From: Desulfobulbaceae bacterium
GTDB taxonomy: Bacteria; Desulfobacterota; Desulfobulbia; Desulfobulbales; SURF-16
Assembly: GCA_020444175.1 (NCBI GenBank)
Contig: JAHLLM010000033.1
Location: forward strand, 1-63,232
Direction: 5' to 3'
DNA length: 63,232 bases
Shown: piece by piece, positions 16,177 to 24,434 of the stretch
How positions within the stretch are numbered: position 1 is the stretch's first letter
Layout of the letters: the number at the start of each line of letters is the position of its first letter
Notes under the pieces: model-generated
Database searches by the model: none
The model's input: the letters and a program-made list of their open reading frames with translations, nothing else
What the model was told of the DNA's origin: nothing
Translations under genes and position numbers: made by a program

Positions 16177-18057
16177 TTATGTGTTTTCTTTGCTCAGCAA
16201 GGCTCTTTCAATGATTTGATAGCTGCGCTCCACCATGCTGCGTGGTTCAATCATGAGGCCGGCCTGGATCATGGCATTGTCATAGATCTGCTCAACAACA
16301 TTTTTTGCAAAGGTTTCATCTTTTGTCCGCATGTCTGCCAGGTTTTTGATCAAAGGGTGCGAACAATTTACTTCAAGGTTTTTACTGCTTATCTGATGCT
16401 CCTGATTGGTGGCTCGCATGACTCTTTCCATGCTGCTTGTAAAAAAACCATCCGGATTGACGATCATTGCCGGACTGTCAACCAGGCGTTTAGAGATAGC
16501 GACCTCTTTAACCTTCTCTCCAAGCACCTCTTTCATCCATTTGGTCAGAGTCTGGGCAATTGGCTCGTCAAGGGGCTCTGCCGGTGAACTCTCTTTGGCG
16601 TCCTGTTCCTCTTTGTCCGGTTCAGGCAGCTTCAAATCCGCTCTGTCTGCAGACACCATTTTTTTGCCGTCAAACTCTCCAAGATGACTGAACACAAAAT
16701 CGTCAATGGGTTCCATGGTATAGATAATTTCAACATCGCGCCTTTTAAACACCTCGAAATAAGGCCCTGTTTCAATGGCTTCCCTGCTCGGTCCGTTGAT
16801 ATAATATATTTCATCCTGCCCTTCCTGCATGCGTTCCACATATTCACTGAGAGAAACAAGTTTTCCAGGCTCTGTTTTGGATGACTCAAAGCGCAACAGT
16901 TTGGCCAGATCGTCTCGGTGCGTATAATCCGATGTGGCGCCCTCTTTAAGAAAAAGGCCAAAGGTGGTCCAGAATTTTTCATACTGCTCAGGTTGTTTCT
17001 TGGCCTGATCTTTTAAGAATTTTAAAAAGCGGCTGGTAATGACTTTTTTTAGTTTTGCCACCAGGGCGTTGTCCTGCAAAGCCTGGCGGGAAATGTTCAG
17101 CGGGAGATCTTCGCTGTCGACAACGCCTTTTAAAAAGCGAAGCCACTCTGGTAAAATATTCTTGCTGTGCTGCTCAATGAGCACCTTCTGGCAGTAGAGA
17201 CTCACCCCCGGATCCATGCGGCCAAAGCCCATCAGTTCCATGTTGTCGCCAGGGACAAAAAGCAGGGCTTTAATGGCAAGAGGGGCATCTGCACTGAAAT
17301 GAAAATGGCTTAATGGTTCATCAAAGGCATTGGCTATAAATTTATAAAAATCAGTATATTCTTCATCTTTGATGTCATCTTTGCCTTTGGTCCAGAGTGC
17401 CTGCACCGTGTTGACTTTTTCTCCTCCGACTTTGATCGGGAACGAGACAAAATTTGAGTATTGCTTGATGATACGTTTGATCGTGTCTTCATTGGCATAG
17501 GTGTGGGCATCGTCTTTGAGTTCTACAATTATTTTCGTACCCCGGTGCAGGCCAGATTCCGGGGACAGGGTGTAGCTGCCGGTGCCGTCTGATGACCATT
17601 CATAGCCCTCGGCGTCCGTTTTGAAGGATCGTGACTGAACCCGAACCTTTTTGGCTACCATGAAGGCGGCATAAAAGCCGACACCAAATTGGCCGATAAG
17701 GTTTATGTCTTTTTTCTGTGCTTCAGCCAGTTCGGTAAAAAAAGTTTTGGAGCCGGAGTGGGCGATGGTACCGAGGTTATGTTCGAGTTCCTCGTGCGTC
17801 ATGCCTATCCCGGAATCGGTAATCGTCAGGGTATGGTCTTTATCATTAACGCTGATGGCGATTTCAAGGGGTGCGTCGGCATCAAAGACATCCTCTTCCA
17901 TAAGTTTCTGGTGTCGGAATTTTTCCAGGGCATCTGCTGCATTTGAAATAAGTTCACGAAGGAAAATATCTTTTTCCGTGTAAAGTGAGTGAATAACGAT
18001 ATCGAGCAGCTTTTTTACTTCCGCTTGAAATTCTTTGGTTTCCGGTTTGCTGGTCAT
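16177..18057 (-). CDS. htpG: Molecular chaperone HtpG (Hsp90)
   Basis: Cytoplasmic ATP-dependent chaperone of 626 residues, full length for bacterial Hsp90. The N-terminal GHKL ATPase has DIFLRELISNAADALEK, the DSGIGMT nucleotide-binding loop and GQFGVGFYAAFMVAKKV. The middle domain carries LNISRQALQDNALVAKLKK, and the C-terminal dimerisation domain ends RALLSKENT. Shine-Dalgarno GGAG lies before the ATG. Transcribed divergently from thiC. Confidence 0.97.
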   Translation of the reverse strand: MTSKPETKEFQAEVKKLLDIVIHSLYTEKDIFLRELISNAADALEKFRHQKLMEEDVFDADAPLEIAISVNDKDHTLTITDSGIGMTHEELEHNLGTIAHSGSKTFFTELAEAQKKDINLIGQFGVGFYAAFMVAKKVRVQSRSFKTDAEGYEWSSDGTGSYTLSPESGLHRGTKIIVELKDDAHTYANEDTIKRIIKQYSNFVSFPIKVGGEKVNTVQALWTKGKDDIKDEEYTDFYKFIANAFDEPLSHFHFSADAPLAIKALLFVPGDNMELMGFGRMDPGVSLYCQKVLIEQHSKNILPEWLRFLKGVVDSEDLPLNISRQALQDNALVAKLKKVITSRFLKFLKDQAKKQPEQYEKFWTTFGLFLKEGATSDYTHRDDLAKLLRFESSKTEPGKLVSLSEYVERMQEGQDEIYYINGPSREAIETGPYFEVFKRRDVEIIYTMEPIDDFVFSHLGEFDGKKMVSADRADLKLPEPDKEEQDAKESSPAEPLDEPIAQTLTKWMKEVLGEKVKEVAISKRLVDSPAMIVNPDGFFTSSMERVMRATNQEHQISSKNLEVNCSHPLIKNLADMRTKDETFAKNVVEQIYDNAMIQAGLMIEPRSMVERSYQIIERALLSKENT

Positions 18058-18117
18058 TGTAATTCTCCGTTCATACGAGTGTTTCTATGTTGAGGGATTA
18101 TGATAATTTTAGACCGT

Positions 18118-18145
18118 ACAGTAAGCATAAAACATGCTCTGTCAA
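18118..18145 (-). promoter_or_regulatory. Candidate sigma-70 promoter for htpG
   Basis: On the minus strand, TTGACA (18,145-18,140) and TACTGT (18,123-18,118) are 16 bp apart, about 60 bp before the htpG start. The spacer holds the inverted repeat AGCAT-aaaac-ATGCT. No CIRCE element was seen. Confidence 0.4.
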
Positions 18146-18256
18146 GCCTGAAGAGAAGCGTTGTGCCCTACTTTTTTTAAGTTGCATAGAGGTAGGTGGA
18201 CTGGTATCCTTTTAATCTTTTACAAAATCGCAAAACTCGGTAAATTTAAAAAAACG

Positions 18257-18274
18257 AAACGGTTTGTACCGTTT
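18257..18274. promoter_or_regulatory. Perfect inverted repeat just before the thiC ribosome site
   Basis: AAACGGT-TTGT-ACCGTTT, 7-bp arms, immediately upstream of the Shine-Dalgarno (TGGAG at 18,278-18,282). Could be an operator or an mRNA hairpin that controls ribosome access. No TPP or cobalamin riboswitch consensus was recognised between htpG and thiC. Confidence 0.45.
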
Positions 18275-18289
18275 GTATGGAGAAAATAG

Positions 18290-19600
18290 ATGACCATTCG
18301 TGAAGACGCTCTCAATAAAAAAATGACACCTCTGTTTGAGGCCTGCGCTGCCAATGAGGGTATAAGCCCTGAAAAATTGATGGAGGGGGTGGCTCTGGGC
18401 ACCATTGCTGTTCCGAAGAATAACAATCATAATTTTGAACGTATCATGGCAGTGGGCAAGGGATTGTCCACCAAGGTAAATGCCAATATCGGCGCTTCCA
18501 AGGATATGCCCGGACTCAACCAGGAGCTGGAAAAGCTCTGTATTTCCTTAAAAGCCGGGGCAGATACCGTTATGGACCTCAGTATGGGCGAAAATCTGAA
18601 CGAGGTTCGCAGAGGTATTCTCGAGCGCTGTCCTGTGCCGCTTGGAACAGTTCCGGTTTATCAGACCGTTGCAGATGTCGTTGAGCGGCAGAAAAAAGAG
18701 ATCGGAGAGGTAACAGTCGATCAAATGCTTGCTACCATTGAGCAGCAGGCCCTTGACGGCGTTGATTTTATGACCATTCACTGCGGATTGACTCGCGACT
18801 CGCTGATCCGTGTCAAAAAACATGAGCGCCTCATGGGAGTTGTCAGCCGAGGTGGTTCCTTTACCATCGAATGGATGAGTTATAATAAAAAAGAAAACCC
18901 ATTTTACGAACATTATGATAAAATCCTTGAGATACTGAAAGAACATGAAGTAACAATCAGCCTCGGGGACGGGCTGCGACCGGGTTGTCTTGTTGATGCC
19001 ACAGACCGCGGCCAGGTGCAGGAGCTGATCCACCTTGGCGAACTGACAGAGCGGGCCTGGGACGCAGGAGTGCAGGTTATTATCGAAGGGCCGGGACATA
19101 TGCCCATGGATCAGATTCAGGCGAATATTCTCCTGCAAAAGCGTCTCTGCCACGGTGCTCCCTTTTATGTGCTCGGACCCCTTGTTACCGATATAGCCCC
19201 TGGCTATGACCATATAACCGGAGCCATAGGCGGAGCCATTGCCGCTGCTGCCGGCGCTGATTATCTCTGTTATGTAACACCTGCAGAGCATTTAAAGCTG
19301 CCGTCTGCCGATGATGTGCGAGAAGGGGTTATCGCCTCGCGTATTGCAGCCCATGCTGCAGATATTGCCAAAGGGGTTCCTGGGGCAATTGATAAAGATA
19401 TTGCCATGGCCAGGTGCCGCAATAAACTCGATTGGAAAGGCCAGATAGAGCTTTCCATGGACCCGGACAAGGCTTTACGTTACCGGGAGGAAGGAAGCAC
19501 GTATAAAGGTGATGCCTGCAGTATGTGCGGTTCATACTGTGCGATCAAGGTCTACAAAAAGGCAACGTCTCCGGGGCGTTGCTGTACTGAAGAAAAGTAA
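18290..19600 (+). CDS. thiC: Phosphomethylpyrimidine synthase ThiC (radical SAM); BzaF paralog possible
   Basis: Radical-SAM enzyme that rearranges aminoimidazole ribotide to the HMP-P pyrimidine of thiamine. It is 436 residues, the short form common in anaerobes (the E. coli form is about 630). Blocks include NANIGASKDMPG, TVPVYQTVADV, SLGDGLRPGC, VIEGPGHMPMDQI and GPLVTDIAPGYDH. The C-terminal cluster motif is CSMCGSYC, so CX2CX3C rather than the CX2CX4C of the long form. The same short plan occurs in BzaF-type 5-hydroxybenzimidazole synthases, and no TPP riboswitch is visible, so a role in cobamide lower-ligand synthesis is not excluded. Confidence 0.82.
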   Translation: MTIREDALNKKMTPLFEACAANEGISPEKLMEGVALGTIAVPKNNNHNFERIMAVGKGLSTKVNANIGASKDMPGLNQELEKLCISLKAGADTVMDLSMGENLNEVRRGILERCPVPLGTVPVYQTVADVVERQKKEIGEVTVDQMLATIEQQALDGVDFMTIHCGLTRDSLIRVKKHERLMGVVSRGGSFTIEWMSYNKKENPFYEHYDKILEILKEHEVTISLGDGLRPGCLVDATDRGQVQELIHLGELTERAWDAGVQVIIEGPGHMPMDQIQANILLQKRLCHGAPFYVLGPLVTDIAPGYDHITGAIGGAIAAAAGADYLCYVTPAEHLKLPSADDVREGVIASRIAAHAADIAKGVPGAIDKDIAMARCRNKLDWKGQIELSMDPDKALRYREEGSTYKGDACSMCGSYCAIKVYKKATSPGRCCTEEK

Positions 19601-19607
19601 TTTTTTT

Positions 19608-19670
19608 GTAACTGTTCAGAGGTACCCTCTACTGTGGATGCCTTTCGGTCATTTCCCTCTGAATAGTTGC
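19608..19670 (+). repeat. MITE-related hairpin (copy 4) after thiC
   Basis: A 63-bp sequence begins GTAACTGTTCAGAGG and ends CCTCTGAATAGTTGC, a 15-bp inverted repeat (mostly paired) whose outer 12 bases match the ends of the MITE. The interior is unrelated, and no 8-bp duplication flanks it. It may be a decayed derivative, and could act as the thiC 3' hairpin. Confidence 0.55.
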
Positions 19671-19737
19671 TTTATGGTGTTTGGGCACTAACGAAGTTCC
19701 ACCTGCATAATTACATTTTTCTTTTGGAGGTCTTTGC

Positions 19738-20070
19738 ATGGCTGACTTTCTGACGCCGCTTGCTAATTTTATCGATAATACCCATTTGGTTGAACAGATT
19801 CGCGACGTTGACACTGTGGGTCTTTTTACCAATCCATGGTTTCTCGTTCCTTTTCTTGCCCAGGTCGGGTGGTGGCTTTATAAGCAGGCCATCAACAGTC
19901 TGGTCTGCACCGGGCTGGCCATCGGTGTCTGGTTTTTTACAGGAACCCCCTATGCCAAGGGGCTTGTTATTAACGGCGAGATACAGGCCGGAAAAATCTT
20001 ACCTGTGGCAGGAGTAGGTATTGCCGTTCTTATTGTTCTTATTTATATATTTTTTATCCGATCTGATTGA
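19738..20070 (+). CDS. Small inner-membrane protein, unknown
   Basis: 110 residues, not recognised. Three hydrophobic segments at about 32-48, 54-69 and 85-108 (ILPVAGVGIAVLIVLIYIFF), with an N-terminal polar part of about 30 residues. Strong Shine-Dalgarno TGGAGG about eight bases before the ATG. The stop overlaps the start of the next gene (TTGA), so the two are translationally coupled, though no shared function is evident. Confidence 0.8.
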   Translation: MADFLTPLANFIDNTHLVEQIRDVDTVGLFTNPWFLVPFLAQVGWWLYKQAINSLVCTGLAIGVWFFTGTPYAKGLVINGEIQAGKILPVAGVGIAVLIVLIYIFFIRSD

Positions 20071-20732
20071 CAGTGCTCACCCTTGGCAATATTTACTCCG
20101 CATTGCTCGCTCACTTTGGCCCCCAGAACTGGTGGCCGGGTGATTCTCCTTTTGAAGTTATGGTCGGGGCTGTTCTCACCCAGAATACAAACTGGTCTAA
20201 CGTCAATCGAGCCATAACAAATCTCAAAAATGATGATCTTTTGTCTTTTGAGGCTCTTTCAGCTTTGCCTGAAGGGATGTTAGCAGAAAAGATCCGTCCC
20301 TCAGGCTATTATAATCTGAAAGCGAGGCGGTTGAAAAATCTGTTGGCTCTCATCAGTGCTGAAGCACCGTCCGGAGACTTGGACTCCTTTTTGGGCCAGG
20401 ATACCGGGCAGCTCAGGTCCAAACTTCTCTCTGTAAAAGGAATCGGCCCAGAGACAGCTGATTCCATCCTCCTTTATGCAGGCCAGAAACCTGTTTTTGT
20501 GGTGGATACCTATACCTACCGCATGCTGACTCGCCATGGATTCATTGGCGAAGAAACGGATTATTATGAGATGCAGGATCTCTTCATGGACACCCTGGAA
20601 AGGGATGTTGCTTTATTTAATGAGTTTCATGCCCTGATTGTATGCCTGGGAAAGGACTATTGCCGCAAAAGCAAACCTCGGTGCCAGGAGTGCCCTTTGG
20701 GGAAATTTGAGCCGGTGCTGGGTGATTTATAG
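20067..20732 (+). CDS. Endonuclease III-like DNA glycosylase (MagIII-like)
   Basis: HhH-GPD superfamily base-excision enzyme of 221 residues. The helix-hairpin-helix is LLSVKGIGPETADSILLYA, followed by VVDTYTYRMLTRHG with the conserved aspartate. The position of the Nth catalytic lysine carries Glu (GIGPETA), as in the monofunctional 3-methyladenine glycosylases of the MagIII type. C-terminal cysteines are spaced C-x5-C-x6-C-x2-C, near but not equal to the Nth iron-sulfur pattern. The start is either TTG at 20,067 overlapping the upstream stop, or GTG at 20,073. Confidence 0.85.
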   Translation: MTVLTLGNIYSALLAHFGPQNWWPGDSPFEVMVGAVLTQNTNWSNVNRAITNLKNDDLLSFEALSALPEGMLAEKIRPSGYYNLKARRLKNLLALISAEAPSGDLDSFLGQDTGQLRSKLLSVKGIGPETADSILLYAGQKPVFVVDTYTYRMLTRHGFIGEETDYYEMQDLFMDTLERDVALFNEFHALIVCLGKDYCRKSKPRCQECPLGKFEPVLGDL

Positions 20733-20872
20733 CTCCGTGGCGGACAATCCCAAAATGGGTATTTTTTTGAACAGTAAATATGGATGAGGTAATGCTGCAC
20801 AATTCATCATTCCCTGTTCGACATTCAATATTCAATCAGTCTCTATGTTTCACAATTTGTAAGGCGAAGTAT

Positions 20873-21961
20873 TTAAAGATCAAGAAAGGTCGTGTCCCTG
20901 TTCAGGATGCGACAGCCTTTCTCTTCAACAACACCCATGTTTTCCAGACGAATGCCTCCCCAGTCCGGTAGATAGATGCCCGGCTCCACGGTAATAATCA
21001 TCCCTGTTTGTAGTTTTTTCTTGTTTCTTTTGTTGAGCGCGGGCCCTTCATGGACGGCGAGCCCGACACCATGTCCCAGTCCGTGGCCGAAATTTTTTCC
21101 AAAACCGCCACTGTTGATAATGTCTCTCGCCGCTTTGTCAGCTTCTCTTCCTGTTATGCCAGCCCTGATTGCCGAGGTTGCGGCAAGCTGCGCCTTTCTT
21201 ACGAGACGGAACAGTTTAACGGTTCTGGCATCCGGGGTGCCAAGAACAACGGTGCGGGTCATGTCGGAGCAGTAGCCATCCAGGATAAGCCCCATATCGA
21301 TGACAATCGGCTCTCCTTTCTGGAGGGGACGATTACCCGGAACCGCATGGGGAGAGGCTCCATTCGGTCCTCCTGCAACAATAGTTTCAAAGCTTGGACG
21401 TTCGGCTCCTTTTTCAAGCATGCAGTTTTCAAGACGTGATGCTACTGCTCTTTCGGTCATACCTGGTTGAATAAGGGGAAAAATTTCCTGGAAGACTGTT
21501 TCATTGAGCAGCACCGATTTTTCTATTTTGTCGATTTCTTCCTGAGTCTTGCGGGCTCTCATTTTCTCGACAAGACCGACAAGAGGGATGACCTCAATAT
21601 CAAGTTTGTTGCATAGGGATGAGAGCTTTTCAGCGGTTGAATGGAGTGTGTAATGGCTTTCAAAACCAAGGCGACTGATCTTTAATTTGGGCAGTATTTT
21701 CTGAAGAAGAGCCAGAAGACCCTTTGGATAAAGGACGATCTCAAAATCTTTGGCCTCAGAGGCGGCGTGGAGTTCAAATCGTGAGTCTGTGAATAAAAAG
21801 GAGCTTCCCCTGGCCGGAATAAGGAGAAATCCGGAAGATTCAGTAATAGAGGAGTCCGTAGCCGTATAGCCGCTCAGGTAGCGGCGATTGTCAGGTTGAC
21901 TGATAAGGAGGGCGTCAATTTTTTTTCTTTGCAGGGCACGTTGTAATTTTTGTAATGTCAT
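20873..21961 (-). CDS. M24 family Xaa-Pro aminopeptidase/dipeptidase
   Basis: Cytoplasmic metallopeptidase of 362 residues with a creatinase-like N-terminal domain (about 1-130) and a pita-bread catalytic domain. The five metal ligands are visible: Asp in VIDMGLILDGYCSDMTRT (two), His in GHGLGHGVGLAVHEGP, Glu in TVEPGIYLP and Glu in GIRLENMGVV. The length matches short PepQ/YpdF-type enzymes. The substrate is probably X-Pro peptides. The ATG is used at 21,961 with no strong ribosome site. MITE copy 3 sits in its upstream region. Confidence 0.92.
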   Translation of the reverse strand: MTLQKLQRALQRKKIDALLISQPDNRRYLSGYTATDSSITESSGFLLIPARGSSFLFTDSRFELHAASEAKDFEIVLYPKGLLALLQKILPKLKISRLGFESHYTLHSTAEKLSSLCNKLDIEVIPLVGLVEKMRARKTQEEIDKIEKSVLLNETVFQEIFPLIQPGMTERAVASRLENCMLEKGAERPSFETIVAGGPNGASPHAVPGNRPLQKGEPIVIDMGLILDGYCSDMTRTVVLGTPDARTVKLFRLVRKAQLAATSAIRAGITGREADKAARDIINSGGFGKNFGHGLGHGVGLAVHEGPALNKRNKKKLQTGMIITVEPGIYLPDWGGIRLENMGVVEEKGCRILNRDTTFLDL

Positions 21962-22020
21962 TTGTGTTTGCTTTTTCCCTCATGAAAAAATTTTTTGTTT
22001 AAATTGCTCATAAAACAAAA

Positions 22021-22157
22021 AAAACGATGTAACTATTCAGCTGCACCTCATCTTTGGACAAGCAGGCCTGCTCACATAGACGGGCTATAGCCTCTGAATA
22101 GTTACGGCCTGGAGTTGAGGTCCATTTCGAGCCCTCGATGAATAGATACAAAACGAT
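22021..22157. repeat. 8-bp target site duplication AAAACGAT flanking MITE copy 3
   Basis: AAAACGAT at 22,021-22,028 and at 22,150-22,157 directly border the element. Confidence 0.87.
22029..22149 (+). mobile_element. MITE copy 3 (121 bp), internally rearranged
   Basis: It begins GTAACTATTCAG, has the inner inverted end CTGAATAGTTAC at 22,094-22,105 and ends TGAATAGATAC. It is 32 bp shorter than copy 2. In the left arm, TTTGGACAAGCAGGCCTGC replaces the copy-2 sequence and is the reverse complement of copy 2's right arm, which is missing here. Arm exchange at the palindrome explains both changes. Flanked by the duplication AAAACGAT. It lies between the hybrid kinase stop and the M24 peptidase start. 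Confidence 0.87.
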
Positions 22158-22215
22158 AACAATTCAAAATGGATGTTCATTCTTCTTTCTTTGGTAATTT
22201 AATTAATCAAAAAGG

Positions 22216-23808
22216 TCAATCAGAGTGAGAGATTGTAGGGAGAGAAAGGGTCACTGTGGTTCCCTGGCCGGGCCGGGATTCAAAATGGAGACTGCCATTA
22301 TGATCGTTGATAATTGATTGAGAAATGAAAAGTCCAAGTCCAGTCCCGCCTTCTGCAAATTTCGTGGTATAAAAAGGTTCAAAAATGTTTGGCAGGACCT
22401 CTTGGGACATCCCCGCTCCATTATCACAAACCTTGACTACAACTTTTTTTTCCTGGAGATGAAAGTGACTTGAAACTTTAATCTCCTCGTCTTTACAGGA
22501 AAGGGACTCAAGGGCATTGAGTATCAGATTTGTTATCACCTGTTCCAGCTGGCAGGTGTTGCCATTGACCGGAGGCAACCTTGAGTCCAGGGAAAGTTCA
22601 CATGACTTTGCCTTTTGGTGGATGTGTAATCCGAGCAATTTCACTACATTTCTGATAACTTGGTTTAATGAAACGTTGGTTTTGGTATTGCAAGAGCCCT
22701 GGCGGGAAAACTGACCGAGTTGGGCAACAATACTTGAGATACGTTTTGCGCCTTGGCGAATACCGTGAAAAAGTTCCGGAAGGTTTTTTTTCACTTCTGA
22801 AAATGGCAACCCTCCAAAGAGTTCAGTGTTCTGATCTTTTTCATTTTTTTCCGCAAATAACAGGAGATCCCGGGAAATTTTTTCAGCGATCTCCGCACTG
22901 ATTGTCATGAAATGATTCGGGTTTTCAATTTCATGAACCACACCTGCAGCCATAATACCTAAAGAGGCAAGGTGGGCGTTTCGCATAACCTTGGTTTCAA
23001 GGTTAAGTTTTTCACTTATGTCAATACCATCGATAACCACACTCACGACGTTGCCATTGCTGTCTGTCACAGGAAACGATCTCAATTCCCAGGCACGCAG
23101 TGAAGTATCTGTATGGCGCGAAATATTAGGTTTTGTCGTGAGGACAGTTTCCTGTACGATGCATTTGTCACAAGCAGAGGAAAAAGGCCAGACAGTACAG
23201 CATTTTTGATTGATAATGTCGTCGAGGGGTTTGGTGAACGTTTTTGCTGCAGCGGCATTTGCCCATGTGATATTTTTTCCCGGGGTGACAACAAGGAGAA
23301 CATCCTGAAATGCATCAAGCACTCCTTTAAATTCCTGGGCCAGTTGAAAATAACGTTTTTCTTTTTCTAAAAGCTGTTTTGTTCTTTCCGCAACGAGGCT
23401 GTCAAGCATATCCCTGTGCAGCTTTAAATCAAGCTGGGTCTGCACCCTTGCCAGTAAGATGGAAGTTTTAAAGGGTTTGGTAATATAATCATTGGCGCCA
23501 AGTTCGAAGCCGACCGCTTCTCCCTCTTCATTTACCCTTGCTGTGAGAAAAATAATGGCCGTGTTTTTTGTGTTGCTGTCTTTTTTTAAAAGGGAACAAA
23601 CCTTATACCCATCCATGTCGGGGAGCATAACGTCCAGCAGGACAAGGTCGGGGACTGATTGTTTGGCAACCTCCAAGGCATCTGTCCCGTTGAGGGCCGT
23701 CAATATTTGGCAGCCAAAAGGAGAGAGCAGTTTTTCCAGAATGGTGATGATTTGTTTGTCATCGTCGACTATAAGTATTTTTTGTTCAATATATTTCATC
23801 TGAAACAA
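22216..23808 (-). CDS. Hybrid sensor: receiver-PAS-histidine kinase
   Basis: 530 residues, no membrane segment. The N-terminal receiver (about 8-125) has phospho-acceptor Asp59 in LVLLDVMLPDMDGY and Lys in YITKPFKTS. The PAS domain (about 165-280) contains a cysteine set KCC...CDKC that could bind metal or sense redox. The HisKA domain has GVVHEIENPNHF with the acceptor His. The HATPase has NLILNALESL, DNGAGMS, IFEPFYTTK and GGTGLGLFIS. ATG 23,808 or ATG 23,799 could be the start; neither has a clear ribosome site. Divergent from an NtrC-like regulator, a likely partner. Confidence 0.92.
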   Translation of the reverse strand: MFQMKYIEQKILIVDDDKQIITILEKLLSPFGCQILTALNGTDALEVAKQSVPDLVLLDVMLPDMDGYKVCSLLKKDSNTKNTAIIFLTARVNEEGEAVGFELGANDYITKPFKTSILLARVQTQLDLKLHRDMLDSLVAERTKQLLEKEKRYFQLAQEFKGVLDAFQDVLLVVTPGKNITWANAAAAKTFTKPLDDIINQKCCTVWPFSSACDKCIVQETVLTTKPNISRHTDTSLRAWELRSFPVTDSNGNVVSVVIDGIDISEKLNLETKVMRNAHLASLGIMAAGVVHEIENPNHFMTISAEIAEKISRDLLLFAEKNEKDQNTELFGGLPFSEVKKNLPELFHGIRQGAKRISSIVAQLGQFSRQGSCNTKTNVSLNQVIRNVVKLLGLHIHQKAKSCELSLDSRLPPVNGNTCQLEQVITNLILNALESLSCKDEEIKVSSHFHLQEKKVVVKVCDNGAGMSQEVLPNIFEPFYTTKFAEGGTGLGLFISQSIINDHNGSLHFESRPGQGTTVTLSLPTISHSD

Positions 23809-24434
23809 AGCTGTATTTATTTGGTGAAATATTCTACACGTTTCCAGGCATTAACAAATGGTATCATTCTGCATCTGTTAAAGAAATAGAAATCAAATAA
23901 TTTATTTTTCACAAACAAATTATTTGATTCCGCCATTCAGTCGTGGTAGCCTAACCCGGGGTTGGACACTAGAAATCCAGCCCTTTTTAAAAGGAAATGC
24001 CTAACCTGTCAATGATGCAACAATTGCTTCATGTGCAAAATATGTTGCAGGGTAATAATGGCAAAATTTATACCGTGCTGGAATGGAAAAGTTTGACGAA
24101 AGCAGGAAATGTGATGTTGGTGGTGTGAGTCAAAATGGCGAATCAATCGTTTTTCCCTTCCCTGGCGGTTCCTTCTCCCTACTCGGTAAAAATTTTACAG
24201 ATTTAGGCCTCGGAATTTGTTGGGGAGTTTTTGGGTATAATTTGTAACCTCAGCGGATGCTGAAAAAGGAAAAGGACTGGGCTCTGGTAGCAGCAATAGT
24301 TCAAAGTTCTGCTGATTTATTTTTGATGAGGGAGCAAAAGGGAAAAAGGGCAATTTTTACCATATTGCTCACGTGGCGATGGCCTTTGCCTTATTGGGCA
24401 GCCGTTTTGAACGTTAATAAAATTTGATTGGTTC
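23809..24434. other. 626-bp divergent spacer between kinase and regulator
   Basis: No frame is supported. A TATAAT lies at 24,236-24,241 without a good -35. A 16-bp string, ACTCGGTAAAAATTTT, at 24,181-24,196 is repeated exactly at 61,010-61,025, and GGCGGT precedes it in both places. No sigma-54 consensus (GG-N10-GC) was recognised with confidence. Confidence 0.5.

Noticed and set aside
18058-18289. TPP riboswitch before thiC
   Set aside because: No CTGAGA-type or other conserved thi-box segments were found on reading the leader.
18548-19291. 247-codon minus-strand frame inside thiC
   Set aside because: Shadow of thiC; no start signal or recognisable domain.
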